Assembly (NCBI GenBank): GCA_022452035.1
Contig: JAKURV010000004.1
Span: 1-64,000 of the forward strand
From: Acidimicrobiales bacterium
GTDB taxonomy: Bacteria > Actinomycetota > Acidimicrobiia > Acidimicrobiales > MedAcidi-G1
Length of the DNA stretch: 64,000 nt
Direction: 5' to 3'
Shown: one piece after another, positions 34,373 through 43,956 of the stretch
Position numbering within the stretch: the stretch's first letter is position 1
Layout of the letters: each line of letters opens with the position of its first letter
The notes under the pieces: generated by a model
Seen by the model: only the letters and a program-made list of their open reading frames with translations
Told to the model about the DNA's origin: nothing
Database searches by the model: none
Translations under genes and position numbers: made by a program

Positions 34373-35959
34373 TCAGTCGAGAAGCTCGTAGGCGGGCAGG
34401 GTGAGGAACTCGACGAACTCCGAGGCCAGGGCGACCTGCTCGAAGATCCGTCGGGATTCGTCGAACGGCAGGTCAGCAAAGGCGTCTCGACCGAGATCGT
34501 CAGCAATGACGACCATCTGTTCGTCGATAACCAAGCGAACCAGATCGGCGGTGACCTCTGTTTCGTCCTCGAGAATCTGGCCGTGGCGAACCCACTGCCA
34601 GATCTGGGAACGGCTGATCTCTGCCGTCGCGGCGTCCTCCATGAGGTTGTTGATGGCCGCCGCCCCGCTTCCCGAGAGCCAGGAGGCGAGGTAGCGGAGG
34701 CTGACGTAGACGTTGGTCTCCAGCCCAGCCCGGGTCACCGCTCCACCGGTCAGATCGACGGCGAGGAGATCGTCGCCGGAGACCAGGACATCAGGCCGCT
34801 GGCGGTCGATCTGGTTGAAGCCCCGCCCAAGGATGGCGTTGAATTCGACTTCGGCCACGGTGACAAGGTCAGGATGGGCGACCCAAGTCCCGTCGCAGCC
34901 GTCGTTGGCCTCTCGACGCTTGTCCTCCTTGACCCGGGTTAGAGCCTCGGCGGTGACACCAGGGTCACGTCGGTTCGGGATGAAGGCGGCCATCCCGCCG
35001 ATGGCATGGGCCCCCCGCTTGTGGCAGGTGGCGACCATCAACTCGGTGTAAGCCCGCATGAAGGGGACTGTCATGGTGACGTCGGACCGGTCCGGGAGGA
35101 CGAAGTCAGGGTCGGCGTTGAACTTCTTGGCGACGCTGAAGATGTAGTCCCACCGGCCGGCGTTGAGGCCACTGGAGTGCTCCCGCAACTCGTAGAGGAT
35201 CTCGTCCATCTCAAAGGCGGCGGTGATGGTTTCAATAAGCACGGTGGCCCGGATCGAGCCACGGGGAATGCTCAGGGCGTCCTGGGCGTGGCAGAAAACG
35301 TCGTTCCAAAGCCGAGCCTCATCGTGGTTCTCCAGCTTGGGGAGGTAGAAGTACGGGCCGGTGCCGCGATCCAGGGCCTCACGTGCAGTGTGGAAGAAGA
35401 CCAGGCCGAAGTCGACGAGGCTGGCCGCCGCCGGTCGACCGTCAACCTGGACATGCTTCTCCGGGAGGTGCCAACCCCGCGGGCGGACGATCAGGGTGGC
35501 CGTTTCGTCGTTCAACGTGTAGCTCTTGCCGTCGCGGCGCAGGGAGAGTTCTCGCCGGACAGCATCACGGACGTTGACCAGGCCCTCCATCACGTTGTCC
35601 CACGTGGGGGAGCTGGAGTCCTCGAAGTCGGCCATGAAGACTTTGGCCCCCGAGTTCAGGGCATTGATCATCATCTTGCGGTCGGGTGGACCGGTGATCT
35701 CGACCCGCCGGTCCAGCAGGTCCTTGGGCGGGGGAGCAACGGTCCAGGTTCCCGTACGGATCTCCGCCGTCTCGGGCAGGAAGTCAGGTCGGAGGCCGGT
35801 GTCGAACTTTTCCTGCCGGATCCGCCGGCTTCGCAGCAACTCGATTCGACGGTCTCGGAAGGTCCGAACCAGGTCGGCGACGAAGGCCGTCGCCTCCGGA
35901 GTGAACACCTCATCGCGCCGAGGGTGGTCACTGATCTCGATGCCGTCTAAGTCGGGCAC
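34373..35959 (-). CDS. aceB: Malate synthase A
   Basis: A 528-residue enzyme that condenses glyoxylate with acetyl-CoA to malate, the second glyoxylate-shunt step. [17 protein letters not shown] is the family signature. GRWDYIFS and [16 protein letters not shown] are further A-type blocks, and the length fits malate synthase A (about 530) rather than G (about 720). The GTG at 35959 is preceded by AGGAG at five bases; longer upstream frames lack support. It is divergent from a RamB-type regulator gene, the usual controller of these genes in Actinobacteria. Confidence 0.95.
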   Translation of the reverse strand: MPDLDGIEISDHPRRDEVFTPEATAFVADLVRTFRDRRIELLRSRRIRQEKFDTGLRPDFLPETAEIRTGTWTVAPPPKDLLDRRVEITGPPDRKMMINALNSGAKVFMADFEDSSSPTWDNVMEGLVNVRDAVRRELSLRRDGKSYTLNDETATLIVRPRGWHLPEKHVQVDGRPAAASLVDFGLVFFHTAREALDRGTGPYFYLPKLENHDEARLWNDVFCHAQDALSIPRGSIRATVLIETITAAFEMDEILYELREHSSGLNAGRWDYIFSVAKKFNADPDFVLPDRSDVTMTVPFMRAYTELMVATCHKRGAHAIGGMAAFIPNRRDPGVTAEALTRVKEDKRREANDGCDGTWVAHPDLVTVAEVEFNAILGRGFNQIDRQRPDVLVSGDDLLAVDLTGGAVTRAGLETNVYVSLRYLASWLSGSGAAAINNLMEDAATAEISRSQIWQWVRHGQILEDETEVTADLVRLVIDEQMVVIADDLGRDAFADLPFDESRRIFEQVALASEFVEFLTLPAYELLD

Positions 35960-36002
35960 TGCTACTCCTGTGGCTTTCCTGGCACGTCTCGTGTGATGAG
36001 TA

Positions 36003-36014
36003 TTGGCGAATTTC
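36003..36014 (-). promoter_or_regulatory. Candidate RamB-box-like site in the aceB-ramB intergenic region
   Basis: GAAATTCGCCAA on the minus strand matches 9 of 12 positions of the corynebacterial RamB box as I recall it (RAACTTTGCAAA). It lies 44 bases upstream of the aceB start and inside the 190-base divergent region. One imperfect match is weak evidence. Confidence 0.3.
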
Positions 36015-36149
36015 CGCTCATCGGCAGGGTCAGCGGCCCGTGAAGTTCCTCTAGGCTGTTCAGAATTAAGAAAATACATCAGAGTTCGACCATGAAAGCG
36101 CGCAAAATCGGCTCTCGACGGACCCGGTGAGGAAGGCGAGGAGATCGAC

Positions 36150-37625
36150 ATGGCGGGAACGATGACCGGCCGGTCCTTTGACCCCGTGGTCCTCGGCCAC
36201 CGATTACGGCACCTGCGTCGACAGGCCAACCTGACCCTGGCCGAGTTGGGCCGTCGCATCGGTCGACCGGCTTCCTACCTTTCCCAGGTCGAGAACGGTC
36301 GGATCGAACCCAAACTGGGAGTCCTAGGCGATCTGGCGTCGGCTCTAGGGTGCGCGACCGTTGACCTACTGGACCCCACAGCACCCAATCGGCGAGCCGA
36401 GCTGGAGATCGAGCTGTCCCGAGCCCAGGCGGGCCCGTGGCGGACCACCCTGGAGCTGCCCGAGGTACGGGCCGGGGCTCGCCTAGACGACGAGGTGCTA
36501 GAGGCTCTGGTCGGCCTCTACCAGGCTCTACCCGAGGTCGAGGTGACCCGTTCGGGCCTGGCCAGCCTCGAGGCCGGAGACCGGGCCCGGATGGCGAACA
36601 TCTCGCTCCGTACCGAGATGAGAACCCTCGACAACTACTTCGCCGAGATCGAGGTCGAAGCGGCTTCCGGTCTGGCTGCCACCGGGTACGCCGGCGAAGG
36701 GCCGCCGTCCGAGAAACACCTGGCCGATCTCGCTGCCCACTATGGGTTCACCGTGGAGCGGGTAAAGGGAATGCCGCGGACAGCCCGGTCGGTGACCGAC
36801 ACCCGTCGCCGAGTGATCTTCATTCCCCAGCGTGACGACCTGAGCGTCCGGGCGGCCCGGTCAGTGATCCTCCAAACCCTTGGCCACTTCGCCCTCGAGC
36901 ACTCAGAGACCACCGACTTCGAGGACTACCTGCGCCAACGGATCGAATCGAACTACTTTGCAGCCGCCGTACTGATCCCAGAGTCGTCGGCGCTGGATTT
37001 CCTCACCTCGGCCCGGGCGGACCGCGACCTCTCTATCGAGGACCTCAAGGAGCGTTATTACGTCTCCTACGAGATGGCCGCCCACCGGTTCACCAACCTG
37101 GCCACCACCCGACTGGACATTCCGGTGCACTTCATCCGGACCGACCCCGAGGGGACGATCACCAAGGCCTACGAGAACGACGGGATCCGGTTTCCGACCG
37201 ACGCCGACGGAGGCCTAGAAGGCGCCCGCCTAGGGCGGCACTGGGGAGCGCGCCAGGCCTGGGACGGATCAGACCTCCTGCACTACCAGTTCACGACCAC
37301 CGATGCCGCAGAGTTCTGGTGCGTGACCTATATCGAGAACGCCACGGAACGGACCCCCTACGCCGTGACCCTGGGCTGTCGGGCCGAGGACGCCGGACTG
37401 TTCAGGGGCGGTGAGACGTTGCGTCGGGTGAGTGGGCGGAACGAGGACGACCAGGCGGAGCCTGGGCTGTTGGGCCGCTGGGATGGCGTGGCCTGGCCGT
37501 CGGCGTCCGAACGAAGCTTCATTCTCACTGCCCTGCCGTCGGCCAGTCGGGAGTTCACACCGTTCCCCGGCATCGACCTCCTCGACGTCTACCGCTTCCT
37601 GGACCGTCAGGCCGGACCGGCCTGA
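36150..37625 (+). CDS. ramB: RamB-type XRE/ImmA-like transcriptional regulator of acetate metabolism
   Basis: A 491-residue regulator. Residues 15-75 form an XRE-type helix-turn-helix ([20 protein letters not shown]). The middle has an ImmA/IrrE-like (DUF955) domain with [10 protein letters not shown], and the C-terminal third is the short-chain acyl-CoA sensing type region (DUF2083) of RamB/ScfR proteins. RamB represses aceA and aceB in corynebacteria and mycobacteria, and here the gene is divergent from aceB. The ATG at 36150 follows AGGAG at six bases. It converges with the phosphoesterase gene 25 bases downstream. Confidence 0.87.
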   Translation: MAGTMTGRSFDPVVLGHRLRHLRRQANLTLAELGRRIGRPASYLSQVENGRIEPKLGVLGDLASALGCATVDLLDPTAPNRRAELEIELSRAQAGPWRTTLELPEVRAGARLDDEVLEALVGLYQALPEVEVTRSGLASLEAGDRARMANISLRTEMRTLDNYFAEIEVEAASGLAATGYAGEGPPSEKHLADLAAHYGFTVERVKGMPRTARSVTDTRRRVIFIPQRDDLSVRAARSVILQTLGHFALEHSETTDFEDYLRQRIESNYFAAAVLIPESSALDFLTSARADRDLSIEDLKERYYVSYEMAAHRFTNLATTRLDIPVHFIRTDPEGTITKAYENDGIRFPTDADGGLEGARLGRHWGARQAWDGSDLLHYQFTTTDAAEFWCVTYIENATERTPYAVTLGCRAEDAGLFRGGETLRRVSGRNEDDQAEPGLLGRWDGVAWPSASERSFILTALPSASREFTPFPGIDLLDVYRFLDRQAGPA

Positions 37626-37650
37626 CGAACCGGTCGGGAGGCAACCGCGG

Positions 37651-38505
37651 TCAGTTTTTGGTGAACGGCTGACCAATCTCGGCCCGCTTCCGGATCTCGG
37701 CCACGAAGGGCCCCAGGTCGACGGACCGGATGGTTGCTGGGTCGCGGACCATTCCGGTGTGGGTCACGAAGCGCTCACCGTCCCATCGGTGAAGTTGGAA
37801 GCCCGAGGGCTCATCGACGGCTGACCCGCGGTCCGGGTGAAGGTCAAGGCCAAGTTGGTTGCCGGTGGACGGGCACGTTGAGACGGACGTCGAGCCAATC
37901 ACCGTGTGGATGGTGCGGTGGAGGTGGCCGGTCACTAGCAGGCGGACCTGCGGGTGGCGTTCGATGGTGGTCCGGAACCGGTCAGCGTCCAGCAGGCCGG
38001 CCTGGTCCATGAACCGGAGGCCGGTCTCGAACGGAGGGAAGTGCGTGAAGACCAACGTCGGACGGTCCGGCTCGTCTGCCAGGGTGGAGTCCAGCCAGCT
38101 CTCACGGACCTCGTCGAACCGTCCGTCATGGCGACCGGGTAGCGAGGTGTCTAGACCGACCAAGCGCACCGGGTGATCGTCGACGACGTAACTGCAGTGG
38201 TTCTCTGCCACGTCCGGTGGGAGCCGGTCGGCGAACGCGAAACGAAAGGCCGGGCCCTCGTCGTGGTTGCCGGGCAGCGGGAGAAGCCTGTCGGCAAGTG
38301 GAGCTAATACCGCCAGCAGCGTGTTGTACTGGGTCTCCGTACCGTCATCGGTGAGGTCGCCGGTGGCCAACACCACGTCCGGTCCGGGGTCGAGGGCCAT
38401 CAGGTGGTCGACAACTCGTCCGAGTGTTTCTGTGGTGTCGACCAGCTTGCCGAATGCGCCGACGTGGTCGCGAATGTGGCAGTCCGAGATCTGGGCGATC
38501 AGCAC
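37651..38505 (-). CDS. Calcineurin-like metallophosphoesterase (CpdA/3',5'-cAMP phosphodiesterase-like)
   Basis: A 284-residue two-metal phosphoesterase. Ligand motifs occur in order: ISDCHI (Asp, His), TGDLTDDG (Asp), PGNHDE (Asn, His), FTHFPP (His) and TGHLHR (His, His). This set and the length fit class III cyclic-nucleotide phosphodiesterases such as CpdA and mycobacterial Rv0805. Activity on cAMP is plausible but not shown. The GTG at 38505 has TAGAGT 7 bases upstream and no Shine-Dalgarno. It lies downstream of rmuC on the same strand but seems to have its own promoter. Confidence 0.87.
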   Translation of the reverse strand: MLIAQISDCHIRDHVGAFGKLVDTTETLGRVVDHLMALDPGPDVVLATGDLTDDGTETQYNTLLAVLAPLADRLLPLPGNHDEGPAFRFAFADRLPPDVAENHCSYVVDDHPVRLVGLDTSLPGRHDGRFDEVRESWLDSTLADEPDRPTLVFTHFPPFETGLRFMDQAGLLDADRFRTTIERHPQVRLLVTGHLHRTIHTVIGSTSVSTCPSTGNQLGLDLHPDRGSAVDEPSGFQLHRWDGERFVTHTGMVRDPATIRSVDLGPFVAEIRKRAEIGQPFTKN

Positions 38506-38512
38506 GTCGGGG

Positions 38513-38518
38513 ACTCTA
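38513..38518 (-). promoter_or_regulatory. Putative -10 hexamer of a leaderless phosphoesterase transcript
   Basis: TAGAGT on the minus strand, 7 bases before the GTG at 38505, in the 41-base gap after rmuC. Confidence 0.5.
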
Positions 38519-38546
38519 GGGGACGGGCCATGGGGCGAGCTTTCCC

Positions 38547-39722
38547 TCAGTCCTTGATCGGGAGGTCGTCCTCGTCGTCAGTGAGGTCCAGGAGCTCGCG
38601 TGCACGGTCCTCCGGAATCTCCTCGACGGAGCGGAGCCTTCGCTCCATGGCCCGGGTCCGTGTCCCTGTCTTCTCGATCGTGTTTTGGGCCGTGGCTAGC
38701 TGATTCTTCAGGGTGGCCAGGACCGAGCCGAACTTGGAGAACTCGGTTCGGACGGCTCCCAGAACCTCCCAGACCTCGCTGGAACGCTTCTCGATGGCCA
38801 GGGTGTGGAACCCCATCCGCAGCGAGCTGAGCAGGGCACTGATGGTGCTGGGTCCCGCGAGGGTGATCCGGTGCCGCTGCAGTTCGTCGACCACTTTCGG
38901 CCGACGGAGGGCCTCGGCGTAGAGGCCCTCGGTGGGCAGGAACAAGATTCCGATATCCGTTGTGTGTGGGGGGGCGATGTATTTCTCGCGGATGTCTTTA
39001 GCCGACTCGATGATTGTCCGCTCCAGGGCCTTGGCCGCCTCCTCCGCCGCGTCGGGGTCGGCCCGGTCCTGGGCGTCCTGTAAGCGGCGGTAGTCCTCCT
39101 GAGGGAACTTGGAGTCGACGGGTAGCCAGACCTGGTCCTGGTCGTCCCGACCGGGGAGCCGGATGGCGAACTCGACGAATGCCGTCGACCCGGGAACCGT
39201 CTTCACATTTTTCTCGTACTGGGCCGGCGTGAGGATGTCTTCCAGGAGGGCCTGCAACTGGACCTCACCCCAGGTACCCCGGGACTTCACGTTGGTGAGG
39301 ACCCGTTTGAAGTCGCCGACGTCCTCGGCGAGCTGCTTCATCTCGCCGAGGCCCTGGCTAACCGAGTCGATGCTCTTGCGCACTGTTTCAAAGGCCTCGC
39401 CGAGACGCTTCTCCAGGGTGCCCTGGAGCTTCTCGTCGACCGTTTCTCGCATCTGGTCGAGCTTCTTCTCGTTGCCCTCCCGCATTTCGGTCAGGAGACG
39501 CGATTGCTGGGCGCCCATGGTGTCCAGCTGGGCCTTGATGGTGGTCACCAGGGTGTCAGTCGACGTGGCCATGTTTTGGCCAAGCTCCTGGCGCAGCGTG
39601 GCATCGCTCTCTGCGGCAGTCGTCCGAGCCCGCTCGAACTGGCTGCGGATGAGGTTCTGGAGGACCAGCCCGATGGCCAGGAGGACTCCGAGCGAGATGG
39701 CCACGGTAAGGAAGTTGGACAT
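38547..39722 (-). CDS. rmuC: DNA recombination protein RmuC
   Basis: A 391-residue RmuC-family protein. Residues 5-24 are a membrane-anchor-like helix, followed by a long coiled coil (about 25-125) rich in Glu, Gln and Lys, and the RmuC nuclease-like domain (about 130-340). RGTWGEVQLQALLEDIL and the VWLPVDSKFPQEDYRR block mark that domain. RmuC limits inversions at short repeats in Escherichia coli. The ATG at 39722 has AAAGGA upstream, and a TACCGT -10 candidate (complement of 39751-39756) would give a leader of about 20 bases. It is divergent from the Rieske oxygenase gene. Confidence 0.92.
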   Translation of the reverse strand: MSNFLTVAISLGVLLAIGLVLQNLIRSQFERARTTAAESDATLRQELGQNMATSTDTLVTTIKAQLDTMGAQQSRLLTEMREGNEKKLDQMRETVDEKLQGTLEKRLGEAFETVRKSIDSVSQGLGEMKQLAEDVGDFKRVLTNVKSRGTWGEVQLQALLEDILTPAQYEKNVKTVPGSTAFVEFAIRLPGRDDQDQVWLPVDSKFPQEDYRRLQDAQDRADPDAAEEAAKALERTIIESAKDIREKYIAPPHTTDIGILFLPTEGLYAEALRRPKVVDELQRHRITLAGPSTISALLSSLRMGFHTLAIEKRSSEVWEVLGAVRTEFSKFGSVLATLKNQLATAQNTIEKTGTRTRAMERRLRSVEEIPEDRARELLDLTDDEDDLPIKD

Positions 39723-39855
39723 GGGGGGCGTCCTTTCGCCGACGGAGACAACGGTACGGCGACGGTGTGACGGTGTCGGTGCACCCGGCGAGAATTGGTC
39801 CCTACGCCGCGTCCACCACGCCCCGTTGGGAGACCCTGACCTGGGTCGCCTTAGC

Positions 39856-39861
39856 TACCGT
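39856..39861 (+). promoter_or_regulatory. Putative -10 hexamer of a leaderless Rieske oxygenase transcript
   Basis: TACCGT ends 7 bases before the GTG at 39869, supporting that start over longer in-frame alternatives. Confidence 0.45.
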
Positions 39862-39868
39862 GGTTGCT

Positions 39869-40900
39869 GTGGCTGAGCACGCCTTCCTCCGTAACGCCTG
39901 GTACGTGGCCGCGTGGGATCACCTGATCGGGGACGACCTGACGGCGCTCACCATTCTTGGTGATCACATCTGCCTGTTCCGACGGTCCGACGGCACGGTG
40001 GCTGCGCTGGCGGATGCATGTCCGCACAGGAAGCTTCCCCTGTCCATGGGTCGCCGGTGCGATGACGGGGTGGAGTGTGGTTACCACGGCCTGGTGTTCG
40101 ACGGCAACGGTGCCTGTGTGGGAGCACCAGGCAACCAGGGCCGTATTCCCCGGGGAGCGGACGTACGTTCCTACCCGGTGGTCGAGCGCTACGGGCTGTC
40201 CTGGGTTTGGATGGGTAACCCCGAGCGGGCCGATCCGGCCGACATCGTCGAGATCGAGCACTACGGCGATCCGGACTGGGGGCTCAACACAGGGCCGGCC
40301 ATGGACTTCAGTTGTGACTACCGGTACATCGTGGACAATCTGCTCGACCCCTCACACGTGGCCTGGGTCCACGACACGTCGTTTGCCCAGGAGGCGGCAC
40401 GAGACACCCCGCTCGAGGTCGAGAAGCGCGACACCGGGGTTTGCGTCTCCCGGTGGCTCTACGGCGGAGAGGTGGCACCCTTCTACGCCAAGCTCGTCGA
40501 GTTCGACGGTCCCTGCGACCGCCACCAGCACTACGAGGCCTTCTATCCTTCGACTGCCCTAGCCCGCGCGCTGTTCACGCCGGCAGGCACCGGCGGCCCC
40601 GACAGGCCGCTCCACGACGACCTCTTCCAAATGGACAGTTGGAACTTCCTCACGCCGATCACCGAGAAGACCACCCGCTACCACTTCTTCCAGCTCCGCA
40701 ACGTCCGGCCCGGCGATGAGGCCATCGACCGTCTGATGAACGAGGACGTGACCGGGGCGTTTAGTGAGGACCGGCAGGTACTTGAAGCGGTCCAGCGGGG
40801 AATGGACGCCGCCGAGTCGCACATCAACATGCACATCGACACCGGTCCGCTGAGGTTCCGTCATCACCTCGAGACCCTGATCGCCGCCGAAGGGGACTGA
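39869..40900 (+). CDS. Rieske non-heme iron oxygenase, vanillate O-demethylase (VanA)-like
   Basis: A 343-residue oxygenase. The Rieske [2Fe-2S] ligands are Cys51-x-His53 and Cys70-x2-His73 (CPHRKLP and CGYHG). The mononuclear iron site is NLLDPSHVAWVHDT (Asp and two His). The opening FLRNAWYVAAW and the overall length resemble VanA-type aromatic O-demethylases and dicamba monooxygenase. No reductase gene lies nearby. The GTG at 39869 is chosen because the FLRNAWYV homology begins within a few residues and TACCGT lies 7 bases upstream; the substrate is not known. Confidence 0.87.
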   Translation: MAEHAFLRNAWYVAAWDHLIGDDLTALTILGDHICLFRRSDGTVAALADACPHRKLPLSMGRRCDDGVECGYHGLVFDGNGACVGAPGNQGRIPRGADVRSYPVVERYGLSWVWMGNPERADPADIVEIEHYGDPDWGLNTGPAMDFSCDYRYIVDNLLDPSHVAWVHDTSFAQEAARDTPLEVEKRDTGVCVSRWLYGGEVAPFYAKLVEFDGPCDRHQHYEAFYPSTALARALFTPAGTGGPDRPLHDDLFQMDSWNFLTPITEKTTRYHFFQLRNVRPGDEAIDRLMNEDVTGAFSEDRQVLEAVQRGMDAAESHINMHIDTGPLRFRHHLETLIAAEGD

Positions 40901-40926
40901 GCGGAACCCGCCAGGAGCGGTGAACG

Positions 40927-40998
40927 AGCGGGTGAAGGGAATCGAACCCTCATCATCAGCTTGGAAGGCTGAGGTTCTAGCCGTTGAACTACACCCGC
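40927..40998 (-). tRNA. tRNA-Gly (anticodon TCC)
   Basis: A cloverleaf on the minus strand with acceptor stem GCGGGTG/CACCCGC, anticodon loop CTTCCAA (anticodon TCC), T-loop TTCGATT and discriminator T. Unlike the three other tRNA genes in this window, the CCA end is not encoded (CGT follows). It lies between the Rieske oxygenase and the aldehyde dehydrogenase gene. Confidence 0.95.
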
Positions 40999-41077
40999 GT
41001 GTCCGCTAGAGCAGACCCCATGAACCTACCGTCGGTCCGTTGGGGATCGGGACGGCGACGGCGCGGCACCCGGTGGC

Positions 41078-41083
41078 TACGCT
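41078..41083 (+). promoter_or_regulatory. Putative -10 hexamer driving the aldehyde dehydrogenase cassette
   Basis: TACGCT ends 7 bases before the ATG at 41091, which has no Shine-Dalgarno. It would give a leaderless transcript for the four-gene cassette. Confidence 0.5.
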
Positions 41084-41090
41084 GCCGCGC

Positions 41091-42548
41091 ATGACGACCA
41101 CCGCGCCGATCGGCGCCCACCTGATCGGCGGCGACTGGAGCACTGACGCTCCCGGCGGAACCGCGGTTAGCGACAACCCCGCCCGTCCTGATGAGCCGGT
41201 CGGCGAGTACCCGCTGGGCGACGCCGGAACGGCCGCCCAAGCCGTTGGTGCCGCCGTCGAGGCCCAGGCTGCCTGGCGGGCGGCTGGCTTCGGGTCCCGG
41301 TCCCGGATCCTGGAGCGGGCCGCCGTGCTGTTTGACGAGCGGGCCGACGAACTGGCACTCGTGTGCACGCTCGAGGAGGGCAAGACCCTGGCCGAATCGC
41401 GGGGTGAGGCGGTGCTGTCGGCCGAGACCTGCCGCTACCAAGCCGGCCTGGCTAAGACCTCCACTGAGCGAATCTTTCCAACCGGAAATCCCGGGGAGAC
41501 CATCCGCACCGTCCGGGCCCCGCTCGGCGTGGTCGGCATCATCACCCCGTGGAACTTTCCGATCCTGATCCCTGTCTGGAAGATCGCCCCGGCGCTGGTG
41601 GCCGGTAACCCAGTCGCCTGGAAGCCGGCCAGCAACACGCCGCTGACTGCGGTGGCCATCGCTGCCGTCTTCGCGGATGCCGGCCTGCCTGCCGGGGTGC
41701 TGAACCTCGTGCTGGGTCCCGGCTCGGTGGGCGGCGCGCTGGTCGCTGACGAACGGGTCGACGGAGTGAGCTTCACAGGCTCGGTCGGGGTCGGTCGGGG
41801 CATCCGCGACGTGGTCACGGCCCGCAACGGTCGGGTCCAACTGGAGTTAGGCGGCCACAACCCGTGCATCGTGTTCCCAGACGCCGACCTCGACATGGCG
41901 GTTACCGCAGTGGTCGGTGGCGCCATGGGGGCCACCGGCCAGAAGTGCACGGCTACCCGCCGGATCATCGCCGTGGGCGACGTCCACGACGAGCTGGTCG
42001 ACCGCCTCGCTGTTGCGGTCACCGCACTGAAGGTGGGTGACGGTCAGGACCCGGCGACGGCTATCGGCCCTCTGGTCTCAGCTGGCGCCCGGACCGAGGT
42101 CGTGGAGGCCATTGATCAAGCGAGGGCCGAGGGTGCCGAGACGGTGGCCATCACCGAGGGGGTCCCCGATGGTCCCTGTTACCAGGCCCCCACGCTGTTC
42201 GTTGGAGGGACCGACCTCACCATCACCCGCGAGGAGGTCTTCGGACCGGTCAGCACAGTGCTCCACGTGGACACCGAGGACGAGGCCTTCGCCCTAGCCA
42301 ACGACACCGAATTCGGCCTGTCGGCGTCGGTCTTCACCAACGACATGTGGACGATCGATAGGGCCGTCCATGAACTCCGCGCCGGGCTCATTAAGGTCAA
42401 CGGCCCGACCACCGGGTCCGAAATCCACGCCCCGTTCGGTGGCGAGAAGAACTCTTCGGGCCACTCGGCCCGGGAGCAGGGTGACACCGCCCAAGAGTTC
42501 TTCACCCGGACTCGGACCGCCTACATCAAGCCAGGTCGGCTCCCGTGA
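41091..42548 (+). CDS. NAD(P)-dependent aldehyde dehydrogenase, 2,5-dioxovalerate (KGSA) dehydrogenase-like
   Basis: A 485-residue aldehyde dehydrogenase. PWNFPILIPVWKIAPAL binds the cofactor. The general base Glu is in LELGGHNP (His where most members have Lys), and the catalytic Cys is in GATGQKCTATRR. The C-terminal FGGEKNSSGHSAREQG resembles alpha-ketoglutarate semialdehyde and related dehydrogenases. First gene of a four-gene cassette; its stop overlaps the next start as GTGA. The start at 41091 is supported by TACGCT 7 bases upstream. The natural aldehyde is not known. Confidence 0.9.
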   Translation: MTTTAPIGAHLIGGDWSTDAPGGTAVSDNPARPDEPVGEYPLGDAGTAAQAVGAAVEAQAAWRAAGFGSRSRILERAAVLFDERADELALVCTLEEGKTLAESRGEAVLSAETCRYQAGLAKTSTERIFPTGNPGETIRTVRAPLGVVGIITPWNFPILIPVWKIAPALVAGNPVAWKPASNTPLTAVAIAAVFADAGLPAGVLNLVLGPGSVGGALVADERVDGVSFTGSVGVGRGIRDVVTARNGRVQLELGGHNPCIVFPDADLDMAVTAVVGGAMGATGQKCTATRRIIAVGDVHDELVDRLAVAVTALKVGDGQDPATAIGPLVSAGARTEVVEAIDQARAEGAETVAITEGVPDGPCYQAPTLFVGGTDLTITREEVFGPVSTVLHVDTEDEAFALANDTEFGLSASVFTNDMWTIDRAVHELRAGLIKVNGPTTGSEIHAPFGGEKNSSGHSAREQGDTAQEFFTRTRTAYIKPGRLP

Positions 42549-43132
42549 CCCCCGAGGTGCGCAAGGTCGTCACCCACACCGAGGAGATTCACGTAGAGGG
42601 TGGAAGGGCCGCCGACCCGCCGTTGCGCATGTTCGGGATCGCCGCCGTGTTCACCAACCCGTGGGCCGGCCAGGGCTTCGTCGAGAACCTGCGGCCAGCC
42701 ATTCTGGACGTGGCCCCCCGCCTGGGCGACCTCCTGGTTCCCCGCCTGGTCGAGATGGCGGGAGGTGGGGATGCTGTTGAGGCCTACGGCAAGGCGTCCA
42801 TGGTCGGCACCTCGGGCGAAGTCGAGCACGGCTCGGCGTTCATCCACACTCTCCGGTTCGGCAACGTGTTTCGCGACGCTGTGGGCGGTACGGCCTACCT
42901 TTCGTTTACCAACACCCGGGGTGGTCCCGGAGCCACGATCTCCATCCCCATGATGCACAAGGTCGATCCGGGCTGGCGGTCCCACTACCTGACGTTGGAG
43001 ATGACGGTGGCCGACGCGCCGGGTCCAGACGAGGTGGTGGTGGCCATTGGCGCCTCGGTCGGCGGGCGCCCCCACCACCGGATCGGCAACCGATACTCCG
43101 ACATGGAAGAGATGGGGTTGACCGAGGGGTGA
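42545..43132 (+). CDS. Amino acid synthesis family protein (PF06684/DUF1185)
   Basis: A 195-residue protein recognised as the so-called amino acid synthesis family, whose biochemical role is unproven. Marks are VRKVVTHTEEIHVEGG at the N-terminus, AAVFTNPWAG, YGKASMVGTSGEVEHGSAFIH and NTRGGPGATISIPMMHK, then VADAPGPDEVVVAI. Both ends overlap neighbours through GTGA (start GTG at 42545; stop within the next GTGA), so it is produced together with an aldehyde dehydrogenase and an alpha/beta hydrolase. An enzyme acting on a small cyclic or amide intermediate is a guess. Confidence 0.85.
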   Translation: MTPEVRKVVTHTEEIHVEGGRAADPPLRMFGIAAVFTNPWAGQGFVENLRPAILDVAPRLGDLLVPRLVEMAGGGDAVEAYGKASMVGTSGEVEHGSAFIHTLRFGNVFRDAVGGTAYLSFTNTRGGPGATISIPMMHKVDPGWRSHYLTLEMTVADAPGPDEVVVAIGASVGGRPHHRIGNRYSDMEEMGLTEG

Positions 43133-43956
43133 GCGGCGGTACTCACATTCGCCTCGATGGGGAGGACGCCGGGAACAGGCCACCACTCGTCCTGGTCCAC
43201 GGTGTCGGCCTAGATCACACCATGTGGGACCTGGTGGTCGAGGATCTAGCGACCGACCGCCTAGTCGTGCGCTACGACCTCCTCGGCCACGGCCAGTCAG
43301 TTGACCCGCCGGGGCCCCGCACGGTAGAGGACCTTGTCGACCAGTGCCTCGGGGTTATCGACACCTGTGGTCCGGTACCCCCCGACGTGGCCGGGTTGTC
43401 GCTGGGCGGAATGGTCGCCCTGGGCCTGGCCACCCGGCATCCCGACCGGCTGGGTCGCCTAGCTCTCTGCAACACGGTGTTCGACCGGAGCGCCGAGGAG
43501 GTCCACCGGATCCGAGAGCGGTTATCGCTGGCTGAAACAGGCGGGATGGGGTCGGTGGTCGACCTGGCCGTCGACCGGTGGTTCGATGCCAGCTGGCAGG
43601 CCACACACCCGGACCGGGTCGACGCCGTACGGAACTGCCTGCTTTCCAACAACCTGGAGGCCTACCTGAAGGCATACCGGGCCTTCGTCGAGGGAGACCC
43701 CCTGAAGCCCGGAGAGGCGAGCTCGGTAACCACCCACGCACTGGCCGTAACCGGGGAGCTGGACCCGGGCTCGACCCCGGCTATGACCAGCGCCCTGGCC
43801 GTAGCCCTTGAGGACTGCCGCGCCGTGATCCTCCCCGGCCTCCACCACATCCCACCCATCGAGGATCCAACGGCCTTCGTGGCGGTGCTCCGGTCCTTCT
43901 TAGAGGAACCCTCCGCATCTGACCGCTCCGAATTCGCCGGGGAGGCGACCAGGTGA
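43129..43956 (+). CDS. Alpha/beta hydrolase, 3-oxoadipate enol-lactonase-like
   Basis: A 275-residue alpha/beta hydrolase. LVHGVGLDHTMWD forms the oxyanion hole, the nucleophile serine is in AGLSLGGMVALG, the acid is likely Asp in AVTGELDPGS, and the histidine lies in LPGLHHIPPIE. The overall pattern resembles PcaD enol-lactonases and related esterases. Coupled by GTGA to the PF06684 gene before it and to the aldehyde dehydrogenase after it. In this setting it probably opens a lactone or cleaves an ester or amide whose product is then oxidised. Confidence 0.87.
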   Translation: MSGGTHIRLDGEDAGNRPPLVLVHGVGLDHTMWDLVVEDLATDRLVVRYDLLGHGQSVDPPGPRTVEDLVDQCLGVIDTCGPVPPDVAGLSLGGMVALGLATRHPDRLGRLALCNTVFDRSAEEVHRIRERLSLAETGGMGSVVDLAVDRWFDASWQATHPDRVDAVRNCLLSNNLEAYLKAYRAFVEGDPLKPGEASSVTTHALAVTGELDPGSTPAMTSALAVALEDCRAVILPGLHHIPPIEDPTAFVAVLRSFLEEPSASDRSEFAGEATR

